A stretch of DNA of 20,976 nucleotides from a virus, in IMG/VR virus record IMGVR_UViG_3300020457_000126, positions 1 to 20,976 of that record. One strand, 5' to 3'. The translations under genes and the position numbers were made by a program. This document shows positions 15,144 to 20,700 of this stretch, one piece after another. The stretch's first letter is position 1. Every line of letters begins with the position of its first letter. The notes beneath the pieces were generated by a model, which was not told the DNA's origin, ran no database searches, and was given only the letters and a program-made list of their open reading frames with translations.

Positions 15144-15892
15144 AAATTAAGTTCCAGTTTCGCAAGTAAATATTCCTTACACAAACCTGATCTTACAATA
15201 TCCTCAACACCAAATTCAATGATGTCAACTGATGGCATGATACGAAGGATTTGCATGAAATCATGAATACCATTCCTCTCATTTTGCTTAATCAAATCAG
15301 TCTGAGTAGCATCACCACAGAACATTATTTTTGTGTCTGTACCGATCCTTGTTATTATACTATCTAATTCATGATAATTCAAGTTCTGGAATTCATCTAC
15401 AATAATGATAGCCTTATCTAATGTTGTACCACGAATGAATGATGTGCTCCAAAAGTCAATAGTATCTTGACCCTTAAGATTACCATAGAGCATTTGGAAG
15501 TCTGCATCTGATGGCATCTCAAACATATACTTCACCATATTCTTATAAGGAATCTGATAAAGTGATGACTTATCTTCATGGTCACCAGGTAAGAATCCAA
15601 TCTCTCTGGTGGCAACAAGTGACCTTACAATATAAATTTTATCATAAGGAGTGCTTGGATCTAGTACCTCTTGCAGAGCATTATAAAGAGTGATGAATGT
15701 CTTACCAGTTCCTGCTGCACCATAAGCAACAAGATTCTTTCCTTTCTTATAGGAGTCAAATAATTTTTTCTGATTATCGGTGAGGGGTTCGATGTCCCTC
15801 ATCATATCAGTATTAATGGGTTTCTTTCTTTTCATCTGCTTAGATGTTAATCCTACACCTATAGGTTGATCTGCTTTCTTTTTTCGTGCCAT
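15140..15892 (-). CDS. phoH: PhoH-like P-loop ATPase
   Basis: This 250-aa protein has a basic N-terminus (MARKKKADQPIGVGLTSKQM). An ATPase domain follows: Walker A GAAGTGKT (around residue 65), the KIYIVRSLVATREIGFLPGD motif, Walker B AIIIVDEFQNL (about 165) and sensor MFCGDATQTDL. That is the PhoH family, common in marine phages and usually placed with RNA metabolism or nucleotide-binding helicase-like functions; the Pho-regulon link is uncertain in phages. The start is ATG 15892, one nt after the stop of the upstream ORF; an upstream non-ATG extension lacks support. It is followed by the exonuclease with ATGA overlap. Confidence 0.9.
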   Translation of the reverse strand: MARKKKADQPIGVGLTSKQMKRKKPINTDMMRDIEPLTDNQKKLFDSYKKGKNLVAYGAAGTGKTFITLYNALQEVLDPSTPYDKIYIVRSLVATREIGFLPGDHEDKSSLYQIPYKNMVKYMFEMPSDADFQMLYGNLKGQDTIDFWSTSFIRGTTLDKAIIIVDEFQNLNYHELDSIITRIGTDTKIMFCGDATQTDLIKQNERNGIHDFMQILRIMPSVDIIEFGVEDIVRSGLCKEYLLAKLELNL

Positions 15893-15893
15893 A

Positions 15894-16190
15894 TTAATCA
15901 GCCATGGCCTCCGACTCAGTTGTACCAATATTTTTGGTTCTTGCTAATCTTCCAGAGATACCTCCAGATTTTTCAGCACTCTTGAGAATGTCACCCCATC
16001 CAGGATTCTTATTAACAACTTTATCTCTCCATTCACCAAGTTCAACTCCCATCAGAGGCATACTGGTAGGATCAGAATAATCACGAGACCAATCAGGGTT
16101 ATCAGCACACCACTGATCCCAATCATGGACACTCATCATAATTTCTTTCTGTTCACCAGTTTTCTGATTAACAACAGGGTACGTAGCCAT
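15894..16190 (-). CDS. conserved hypothetical, possibly Cys-less FmdB-like
   Basis: The 98-aa product starts MATYPVVNQKTGEQKEIMMS and continues HDWDQWCADNPDWSRDYSD, with NPGWGDILKSAEKSGG downstream. The layout (short N-terminal strand pair, 'MS...W...NP.W', then a 'GW.DIL' helix) resembles phage FmdB-type zinc-ribbon proteins, but the CxxC knuckles are absent: NQKTGE stands where the first would be. It is consistently found beside phoH in cyanophages as far as I recall. It sits between thyX and phoH on the same strand. The function is unknown; the FmdB relation is a tentative inference. Confidence 0.7.
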   Translation of the reverse strand: MATYPVVNQKTGEQKEIMMSVHDWDQWCADNPDWSRDYSDPTSMPLMGVELGEWRDKVVNKNPGWGDILKSAEKSGGISGRLARTKNIGTTESEAMAD

Positions 16191-16217
16191 ACAAATCTTA
16201 ATAGGGTTTACGATTAT

Positions 16218-16862
16218 TTAGGAAATCCAGTCAAGAGCTTCCGCAACAGTAGGAAATTGCTCTTTAAAAATAGAACGAACTCCTTCTGCTACTGCCATAT
16301 GCTCCTTCTGTGTTCCGTGTGCAGAACGTAGGTCAATGTAATGTACCCATGATCTTACAGAACCAGTCATATAGATTCTTGTAGGAGTAGCAAGAGGTAA
16401 TACAAACCTTGCACACTCCTTTGCTATACCTGCATCCAACATCTCTTTATACAGGTGCATTCCATCTACAAAATGCTTCTGCATCTTGGCATTAAAATGC
16501 TGTACCACAAGAGGATCTACATCATCAATACTATTCTGACGATTCTTATCATCTTGTCTCCTAAGTTCTGGTAAAGGAATTTCCTTACCCAACATACTAC
16601 TATCAGCATACCTTTGAGAGAACTCTTGGTATGTAAATGATCTATGACGTAGTATCTGTGCAGCAAGTCCTCTGGTAGTATTGATCTCTACCGTCATGAA
16701 TGCTTGCTCAAAGACACTCCAGTGACCGTGCTGGATGCAATACTTAAGAAGACCAGCAAACTTATCATTGTCTTGGTTCTTAGGGTTGCTAACACGGGCC
16801 ACGTATGCCATGTGCTTTTCAGCATCAGGAGTGACACTAACTAATTTAATTTGGGAATGCAT
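16218..16862 (-). CDS. thyX: flavin-dependent thymidylate synthase ThyX
   Basis: This 214-aa enzyme makes dTMP from dUMP using methylene-tetrahydrofolate, with NADPH and FAD supplying reductant. The ThyX signature RHRSFTYQEFSQRY (RHR-x7-S, about residues 72-86) is intact, and the C-terminal part has CARFVLPLATPTRIYMTG and SWVHYIDLRSAHGTQKE, which form the nucleotide and FAD sites. The length is standard. ATG 16862 (MHSQIKLVSV) is preceded by GAAGA and overlaps the upstream 56-aa ORF by 17 nt; a TTG at 16880 is less likely. It feeds phage DNA synthesis and fits with the glutaredoxin and pentose-phosphate genes nearby. Confidence 0.93.
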   Translation of the reverse strand: MHSQIKLVSVTPDAEKHMAYVARVSNPKNQDNDKFAGLLKYCIQHGHWSVFEQAFMTVEINTTRGLAAQILRHRSFTYQEFSQRYADSSMLGKEIPLPELRRQDDKNRQNSIDDVDPLVVQHFNAKMQKHFVDGMHLYKEMLDAGIAKECARFVLPLATPTRIYMTGSVRSWVHYIDLRSAHGTQKEHMAVAEGVRSIFKEQFPTVAEALDWIS

Positions 16863-17016
16863 CGTTGTCTTCGTATTCAAAGGACTCGTCGTAATCAGTA
16901 GGGGGAGAAGAAAATGCAGGAGTATCCGTTTCTAACTCAGCATAAATTTCATTCTCTAACTCATCTACAATCTCTTTAAGAGCTTGTACTAGAACTTTAA
17001 ATTTTGCTTTGTTCAT
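16846..17016 (-). CDS. small acidic hypothetical protein
   Basis: A 56-aa ORF, MNKAKFKVLVQALKEIVDEL then an acidic tail (YDESFEYEDNDAFPN). The ATG overlaps the upstream stop (TAATG at 17016), and its own 3' end overlaps thyX by 17 nt in another frame, so all three genes are coupled. An N-terminal amphipathic helix and a disordered acidic C-terminus are visible. I do not recognise the family, although similar short acidic proteins precede thyX in cyanophages. Confidence 0.65.
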   Translation of the reverse strand: MNKAKFKVLVQALKEIVDELENEIYAELETDTPAFSSPPTDYDESFEYEDNDAFPN

Positions 17017-17273
17017 TAAATCTCACTAGATCGTCTGTCTATATCTGACATCGTATGACTTGACTTAAAATATTTGTTTATAACTTCTACTTGATCATCA
17101 TATCTAGCAATTTTATCCAACTCAACTTGAATTGCCTCAGTAATATCAGAATGCTCTCCAATACCTGCTGGATGTTCCAAGTATACTTCTACGTTTGCTC
17201 TATGCTTTGCAATCTCTCCTTGTGCATGTGCTAAGACTGCTCTTAATAATTGTTCTCTCATATGTAGTGCCAT
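17016..17273 (-). CDS. conserved cyanophage hypothetical
   Basis: The 85-aa helical protein starts MALHMREQLLRAVLAHAQGE and continues with HRANVEVYLEHPAGIGEHSD. It is predicted to be a helical hairpin (AIQVELDKIARYDDQVEVI). A GAGGAG ribosome site lies about 10 nt before ATG 17273. A TTG 18 nt further upstream is the alternative. It is the first gene after the terminator/promoter element at 17296-17331 and leads into the 56-aa ORF and thyX. I recognise the pattern from cyanophages but know no function. Confidence 0.72.
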   Translation of the reverse strand: MALHMREQLLRAVLAHAQGEIAKHRANVEVYLEHPAGIGEHSDITEAIQVELDKIARYDDQVEVINKYFKSSHTMSDIDRRSSEI

Positions 17274-17295
17274 GATACTCGTTCTCCTCAAGTTA

Positions 17296-17324
17296 ATTAT
17301 ATATTAAAAAAGGGGGTATGTAAA
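17296..17324 (-). promoter_or_regulatory. sigma-70 type promoter within terminator loop
   Basis: The minus strand reads TTTACA (17324-17319), a 17-nt spacer, then a perfect TATAAT (17301-17296). The -35 box lies in the loop of the intrinsic terminator of the upstream gene. Transcripts would begin about 16 nt before ATG 17273, with the GAGGAG site between, so the leader is very short. Confidence 0.65.
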
Positions 17325-17331
17325 CCCCCTT
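17304..17331 (-). terminator. intrinsic terminator after the DUF4278-like gene
   Basis: The minus strand has a 7-bp stem (AAGGGGG / CCCCCTT) with loop TTTACATA, followed by a T6 run. It begins 5 nt after the TAG stop of the riboswitch-controlled peptide, isolating that transcript from the thyX operon. Confidence 0.82.
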
Positions 17332-17336
17332 GTCAT

Positions 17337-17477
17337 CTAACTCTTAGAAGCGAACTTACGTTCTACTTTGATACCACGATACATTAAATCATGGTTTCTT
17401 TTTTGAGCTTCTGCTTGTACCATTTGACGGTACGCTTCAGAGTCGTACTTGACTCCACGGTAAGTGACTTGTGCCAT
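17337..17477 (-). CDS. DUF4278-like 46-aa peptide under glutamine-type riboswitch
   Basis: The product, MAQVTYRGVKYDSEAYRQMV then QAEAQKRNHDLMYRGIKVER, is small and basic and contains two copies of a YRGxK motif. The N-terminal 'TYRGVKY' resembles the DUF4278 family of cyanobacteria and cyanophages. Short ORFs of this sort are what the 'Downstream-peptide' RNA motif (glutamine riboswitch class) precedes. The GGAG site lies 7 nt before ATG 17477; an in-frame ATG at 17528 would run through the second aptamer and is not credible. The transcript is a one-gene unit: a strong promoter at 17607-17635, tandem aptamers, this gene, a terminator. In cyanobacteria the related riboswitch controls glutamine synthetase inactivating factor, so this peptide may influence host nitrogen metabolism; that is inference. 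Confidence 0.78.
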   Translation of the reverse strand: MAQVTYRGVKYDSEAYRQMVQAEAQKRNHDLMYRGIKVERKFASKS

Positions 17478-17480
17478 TGG

Positions 17481-17492
17481 CTTTCTCCAAAG
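17481..17492 (-). promoter_or_regulatory. hairpin presenting the ribosome binding site
   Basis: On the minus strand CTTT-GGAG-AAAG forms a 4-bp stem with the GGAG ribosome site in its loop, just before ATG 17477. The stem is weak (one GC pair), so it could be a minor element of a translational expression platform for the aptamers upstream. Confidence 0.3.
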
Positions 17493-17510
17493 TAGTAGGG
17501 ATTTTTGCCC

Positions 17511-17597
17511 CGTTCCTTCAGTCGGCATTTGCGTCCCCGTAGGGATGAACGATCCGTTCCGTGTCGGCTTACTTGCGACCTCTTCTGAGGTTGAACG
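17511..17597 (-). promoter_or_regulatory. tandem glutamine riboswitch-like aptamers (Downstream-peptide type)
   Basis: Two similar units follow each other with a 3-nt linker. Unit 1 (17597-17555) has closing stem CGTTC/GAACG, hairpin CCTC-AGAA-GAGG, the conserved CGCAAGTA, then GCCGACACGGAACG. Unit 2 (17551-17511) has CGTTC/GAACG, hairpin TCCC-TACG-GGGA, CGCAAATG, then CCGACTGAAGGAACG. This is the layout of the glnA / Downstream-peptide RNAs, known glutamine-binding riboswitches of cyanobacteria and cyanophages. Unit 2 departs from the CAAGTA consensus. The promoter at 17607-17635 would start RNA only a few nt before unit 1, and a 46-aa ORF follows. I recognise the motif from memory; a covariance-model search would settle it. 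Confidence 0.8.
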
Positions 17598-17599
17598 AT

Positions 17600-17617
17600 T
17601 GTGTTAATAATAACACA
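17600..17617. repeat. inverted repeat overlapping -10 box
   Basis: Perfect 7-bp arms TGTGTTA / TAACACA separated by 4 nt span the -10 hexamer of the riboswitch promoter. The symmetry and position are those of an operator, but no regulator is identified. AT-rich chance symmetry is possible. Confidence 0.4.
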
Positions 17618-17635
17618 TGTATACTATATAGTCAA
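17607..17635 (-). promoter_or_regulatory. strong sigma-70 type promoter for riboswitch transcript
   Basis: The minus strand reads TTGACT (17635-17630), a 17-nt spacer, then TATTAT (17612-17607), each one mismatch from consensus. Transcription would start near 17600, immediately before the first aptamer. It lies between the stop of the upstream ORF (17647) and the riboswitch. Confidence 0.78.
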
Positions 17636-17646
17636 GTAAAACTGTA

Positions 17647-17796
17647 TCAAACGATACTATTTGCAATACTTTGTGCAGATTTGTTAACTTCTATTAACTT
17701 CATAGCCCATATTCGGTCTTCTAAACTTACTTCTTCCTCAGATTTAATTGCATTACAAATTTCTGTAAGACGTAATCTATAATTGGTACTTAACAT
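17647..17796 (-). CDS. small conserved cyanophage hypothetical
   Basis: A 49-aa protein from ATG 17796 (MLSTNYRLRLTEICNAIKSE, then VSLEDRIWAMKLIEVN). It looks like a helical, DNA-mimic-free small protein of the type 'YRLRL..IC..I..G.EV.LED..WA.KL' that recurs in cyanophages. An in-frame ATG at 17832 overlaps the upstream stop as TAATG, so a 61-aa form starting MILVTYRLFYW is also possible; the shorter start is preferred from memory of homologues. It is the last gene of the talC-side run before the riboswitch promoter. The function is unknown. Confidence 0.6.
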   Translation of the reverse strand: MLSTNYRLRLTEICNAIKSEEEVSLEDRIWAMKLIEVNKSAQSIANSIV

Positions 17797-17831
17797 AGTC
17801 CAATAAAATAAACGATAGGTAACTAATATCA

Positions 17832-18128
17832 TTATTCACTATCATCATTCATTAATTCATCAACCATTTTACTAATCATCTCTTCCGTCTCATCCATACT
17901 CTGTACAGCAAAGAGAGAAGACTTTCTATACTTCTGGATCTTTTTATACTTCTTAACTATCTTATCAATTTCAGCCTTCGATACCTTCACATTTAATTGA
18001 CCACCTTGATTGGCAAATCCCAATCCACTCTCCTCTTTACCTTTTTCAGACTCTAGATATTCATTGATGTTGTTCTGAATCTCACCTTCAATGATGTCAT
18101 TTATTTGATCCCTAATTTCATCACTCAT
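17832..18128 (-). CDS. hypothetical protein
   Basis: The 98-aa product, MSDEIRDQINDIIEGEIQNN onward, is acidic at both ends with a basic middle (KIVKKYKKIQKYRKSS). It is likely helical, with a possible coiled-coil stretch over residues 1-30. ATG 18128 lies inside the end of the previous gene (8-nt overlap). I do not recognise it. Its tight packing with neighbours suggests co-translation with the 115-aa and 161-aa genes. Confidence 0.65.
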   Translation of the reverse strand: MSDEIRDQINDIIEGEIQNNINEYLESEKGKEESGLGFANQGGQLNVKVSKAEIDKIVKKYKKIQKYRKSSLFAVQSMDETEEMISKMVDELMNDDSE

Positions 18129-18468
18129 CGTCTTTCATCCTCCTTTTTCTTCTTTTTCTTTCAGGTGGTTTAACATTCCATAGATTAGGTCTAATTGTAC
18201 CATGACCATATACAATTGATTGAACTGCACCCTTTCCATACTTATCATAATACATATCAAACACATTTGCCATCTTCTCTGAACGAGTCACATCTAAATG
18301 TTCCTTACCATCTACAATATACGTTACATTAAATGCATCACTAGGAAGACTCCTATCGGCTGCTTTATCTTTTGTAGTTTTTTCTAAAACAATCTGACAA
18401 GAATATTGGTCTGTATTTTTCTCAATTTTCTTAGGTGGTTCTGCTTTCTTCTCTGTGGTTGTGGTCAT
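18121..18468 (-). CDS. hypothetical protein with basic C-terminus
   Basis: The 115-aa product starts MTTTTEKKAEPPKKIEKNTD. A folded-looking centre (YSCQIVLEKTTKDKAADRSL, FNVTYIVDGKEHLDVTRSE) is followed by a very basic tail (ERKRRKRRMKDDE). ATG 18468 overlaps the upstream stop (ATGA) and has GGAGG 6 nt upstream, clearly better than the in-frame ATG at 18483. The basic tail may bind nucleic acid. No family is recognised. Confidence 0.7.
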   Translation of the reverse strand: MTTTTEKKAEPPKKIEKNTDQYSCQIVLEKTTKDKAADRSLPSDAFNVTYIVDGKEHLDVTRSEKMANVFDMYYDKYGKGAVQSIVYGHGTIRPNLWNVKPPERKRRKRRMKDDE

Positions 18469-18950
18469 GAACGTCCTCCCCATTGAATATCTGGATATGC
18501 TTTCTTAACCATATCATATGTAATATTATACTTCTCTTCAAGAGCTTTGTCTTTTACTAAGCAAACTATTTCTGCCTCATCAGGATGAAGTCCCTCAAGC
18601 ATCTGAATGAACATAGTCTCTCTACGCATCGAACTCAACTTATCATTACCACCTTTCACAAAATGATAAAGATTTTTCCACTCTCTACGTAAAGAAGTAT
18701 GGTCTGTGCCTACAGGAACCTCATTCTTATTATAAGGAACTGTTCCTTCAGGAATCATAGAAACAACAGTCTGATCAAAATTCCAAATAAGAATAGATTT
18801 CAAGGCATCACTTGAATACTCTTCTAAAATTTCTATTTTTTTTGCCTTGGTTCTTTGCTTATCTACAAGTTCAAGAACTTCATGTATAAAAGGATTAGGA
18901 GGAAGTTTAACTGCTGTCTTCCTAGTCGTCGTTTTCTTCGTCGGTGTCAT
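18465..18950 (-). CDS. conserved cyanophage protein, DUF6433-like
   Basis: The 161-aa product has a short Lys/Thr-rich leader, then PNPFIHEVLELVDKQRTKAK, EYSSDALKSILIWNFDQTV, VPVGTDHTSLRREWKNLYHF and RRETMFIQMLEGLHPDEAEI. These segments are highly conserved among T4-like marine phages and I associate them with DUF6433, whose function is unknown. ATG 18950 is used; the in-frame extension to 18959 would need TTG. It overlaps the membrane-protein gene upstream by 29 nt and the next gene by 4 nt. The strong conservation suggests a core role such as replication or assembly. Confidence 0.72.
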   Translation of the reverse strand: MTPTKKTTTRKTAVKLPPNPFIHEVLELVDKQRTKAKKIEILEEYSSDALKSILIWNFDQTVVSMIPEGTVPYNKNEVPVGTDHTSLRREWKNLYHFVKGGNDKLSSMRRETMFIQMLEGLHPDEAEIVCLVKDKALEEKYNITYDMVKKAYPDIQWGGRS

Positions 18951-19152
18951 GTGTTTCAATTCTTAGGGCTAAAATTTCATCGGGAAGAACATTCCCATTT
19001 GCATCAAACATTTCTGGATGAGTGTAAACCGTTTGAGGAGTTGTTTCATATGAATGCTGTCTTGCCATCCATCCTATCATACCTCCCACTAATAATGCAA
19101 GTATAGACATTACTGTCATAAGTGTCAATGATACTACAAGTGTTTCTGACAT
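18922..19152 (-). CDS. small single-pass membrane protein
   Basis: The 76-aa product has one transmembrane helix at about residues 5-29 (SLTLMTVMSILALLVGGMIG W) and a cytoplasm- or periplasm-facing acidic tail (HPEMFDANGNVLPDEILAL, ending ETHDTDEENDD). GGAG lies 7 nt before ATG 19152. The 'HPEMFDxNGNVxPDE' tail is common to small cyanophage membrane proteins of unknown function. No signal peptidase site is evident. It overlaps the following DUF6433-like gene. Confidence 0.72.
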   Translation of the reverse strand: MSETLVVSLTLMTVMSILALLVGGMIGWMARQHSYETTPQTVYTHPEMFDANGNVLPDEILALRIETHDTDEENDD

Positions 19153-19169
19153 GGCACTGCTCCAGATAG

Positions 19170-19373
19170 TTATTTTTTTCTTATGTCCAAGTAAAAATTA
19201 AAGTGAAAAATAATTTCTCTATTCCAAAGAGCAATCAAATTTCCAAACTTTACTTGAAATGTTTTAGGTTTTTCGGGTTTCTTCTTCCTCCTTAGTAATA
19301 ATTCTACACCCCGATTGATCTCGGTTGTGTCTTTATTTAGAGTTTTTTTTGCGTCTTCCTGGTCTTTTGTCAT
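19170..19373 (-). CDS. small conserved cyanophage hypothetical
   Basis: The 67-aa product has a charged N-terminal half (MTKDQEDAKKTLNKDTTEIN, basic RRKKKPEKPK). Its compact C-terminal segment (FQVKFGNLIALWNREIIFHF followed by NFYLDIRKK) is a recognisable pattern of short cyanophage proteins. GAGGT lies 6 nt before ATG 19373, which sits inside the upstream gene (41-nt overlap). The strong ribosome site argues that it is expressed. The function is unknown. Confidence 0.68.
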   Translation of the reverse strand: MTKDQEDAKKTLNKDTTEINRGVELLLRRKKKPEKPKTFQVKFGNLIALWNREIIFHFNFYLDIRKK

Positions 19374-19698
19374 GTCTATACCTCACTGCATCTTCAAGAA
19401 TACCTCCAAGGTATGCTTTTATTTTACGTGCTTGAGGTTTAGAGATATGTCCATAAGCCTCACGCAATTGTTTATGATCGTTGTCAGCACCTCCTTTAAT
19501 ATATTCTTGTAGTTCTATTATTTGATCAGAGATTTCCTTTGCGGTAGAACTCTGAAGAAAAGCATCTACTTCTACTTTTTTTGTTTTACGATATTCTAGA
19601 AACTGATAAAACTTTAATTGCATCTTGCCATCAAACGCAAGTTCAATGGCATGTTCAATCATGTCATATACCGTTTCAAAGTCATCAACTTTTTTCAT
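19333..19698 (-). CDS. conserved cyanophage hypothetical
   Basis: The 121-aa product, MKKVDDFETVYDMIEHAIEL onward, is helical with a conserved core (ADNDHKQLREAYGHISKPQA, ARKIKAYLGGILEDAVRY) and a basic C-terminus (DKRPGRRKKNSK). ATG 19698 overlaps the glutaredoxin stop (TGATG). ATG 19743 would add 15 residues that lie within glutaredoxin and is rejected. The basic tail and conserved His/Lys cluster suggest nucleic-acid contact, but no known fold is recognised. Confidence 0.72.
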   Translation of the reverse strand: MKKVDDFETVYDMIEHAIELAFDGKMQLKFYQFLEYRKTKKVEVDAFLQSSTAKEISDQIIELQEYIKGGADNDHKQLREAYGHISKPQARKIKAYLGGILEDAVRYRHDKRPGRRKKNSK

Positions 19699-19937
19699 CA
19701 GACTAATTTGTTCTCCTTTAGATACTGAACTGTCTCTGTACATCCACCGATGTGCTGTATGTCATTTATTACTACCTGAGGAAAGGTAGATCCTTGACCA
19801 AATTGATGGTAAAAACCTTCTCTATTAAAATCCTCACCTAAAGTATAAGTGACATGTTCTAACTTAGATAACTCTAACACCTGTTTAACCTTATCGCAAT
19901 AAGGACATCCATTTTTAGAATAAACAGTGAATTTCAT
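19698..19937 (-). CDS. nrdC: glutaredoxin
   Basis: This 79-aa thioredoxin-fold protein has the redox site CPYC at residues 11-14 (KFTVYSKNGCPYCDKVKQVL), the cis-Pro motif TFPQVVI and GGCTET at the glutathione site. It is the length of a minimal glutaredoxin and would supply electrons to ribonucleotide reductase or other phage reductases. ATG 19937 is chosen; the frame to 19970 would need TTG and overlaps talC. The symbol nrdC follows T4 usage and is tentative. It lies 16 nt after the talC stop. Confidence 0.88.
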   Translation of the reverse strand: MKFTVYSKNGCPYCDKVKQVLELSKLEHVTYTLGEDFNREGFYHQFGQGSTFPQVVINDIQHIGGCTETVQYLKENKLV

Positions 19938-19953
19938 ATACCTATTTAAAAAT

Positions 19954-20607
19954 TTATTTATTGTTAGCAACTACTGAGGCCCAATCGGCATCAAATAATT
20001 GCAATCCTTTGTCTGTAAGAACATGGTTGTACATCTTCTCAAAAACTGTTGGTGGCATCGTTACTACCTGAGCACCAAGGGCAAAAGAAGTAGAGACTGC
20101 TTTCACTCCTCTTATAGATGCAGATAGAATCTGAGTTTTGATCCAATGCTTACTATAGATCTCAGCAATGTCACTAATTACATCTAACCCATTAACTGAG
20201 TTATCGTCAAGTCTTCCTACAAATGGTGAAACATATGTAGCACCTGCCTTCGCAGCCAGTATTGCCTGTGCAGCATCAAAAATCAATGTAACATTAACCT
20301 TTGTACCATCTTTTGCTAACTGATTACAAACATAAAGACCATCTGGTGTACAAGGAACCTTGATGGTTGCTACTTCTTGGAACTTAGTGGCAAGTCTACG
20401 ACCCTCAGAGGTCATCTCTTCACGAGTTCCGACTACTTCCATACTAATGTCTCTTACACCTGCTTCAGCGAGTTCCTGGTACACATCCTCAGGATCTCTA
20501 CCACTCTTCATAATCAGGGTAGGATTAGTTGTTACTCCATCAATAAGTCCAGTCTCAAAATGTTCAAGAATGGTTGAGACATCTGCTGTGTCTAAAAATA
20601 TTTTCAT
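19954..20607 (-). CDS. talC: transaldolase-like protein TalC
   Basis: This 217-aa protein is of the short TalC/fructose-6-phosphate aldolase type. Seen are MKIFLDTADVSTILEHFE, GVTTNPTLIMKSGRD and the Schiff-base lysine in ATIKVPCTPDGL (about residue 83), then TLIFDAAQAILAAKAGATYV and SPFVGRLDDNS. In cyanophages it diverts carbon into the pentose phosphate pathway, supplying NADPH and ribose for nucleotide synthesis, and it replaces the longer host enzyme. ATG 20607 is the first in frame. The gene lies just after the psbA terminator with no clear sigma-70 promoter, so either read-through or a late box drives it. Confidence 0.93.
   Translation of the reverse strand: MKIFLDTADVSTILEHFETGLIDGVTTNPTLIMKSGRDPEDVYQELAEAGVRDISMEVVGTREEMTSEGRRLATKFQEVATIKVPCTPDGLYVCNQLAKDGTKVNVTLIFDAAQAILAAKAGATYVSPFVGRLDDNSVNGLDVISDIAEIYSKHWIKTQILSASIRGVKAVSTSFALGAQVVTMPPTVFEKMYNHVLTDKGLQLFDADWASVVANNK
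19955..19962 (-). promoter_or_regulatory. candidate late promoter box for glutaredoxin
   Basis: AATAAATA (minus strand) matches the late box TATAAATA at seven of eight positions and lies 17 nt before the glutaredoxin ATG, at the end of talC. The surrounding A/T richness makes a chance match possible. Confidence 0.35.
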
Positions 20608-20642
20608 AAGAATAATTTACCTAGAGTATCTATAAAAAGAAA

Positions 20643-20673
20643 TAAAAAAGGAGACCCTTTTGTGAGGGTCTCC
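20643..20673 (-). terminator. intrinsic terminator after psbA
   Basis: The minus strand has a perfect 8-bp stem (GGAGACCC / GGGTCTCC) with an 8-nt loop, followed by a T6 run and TATTT. It lies 28 nt after the psbA stop and separates psbA from talC. Confidence 0.9.
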
Positions 20674-20700
20674 ATATTGTATCAGGTTGTTTGAATTTTA

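Noticed and set aside
17337-17528. Longer 63-aa start for the DUF4278-like peptide
   Set aside because: The extension translates aptamer 2 sequence and lacks a ribosome site, while ATG 17477 has GGAG.
20627-20634. TATAGATA upstream of talC as a late or -10 box
   Set aside because: One mismatch from the late box, but no -35 and no independent support; left as a possibility only.
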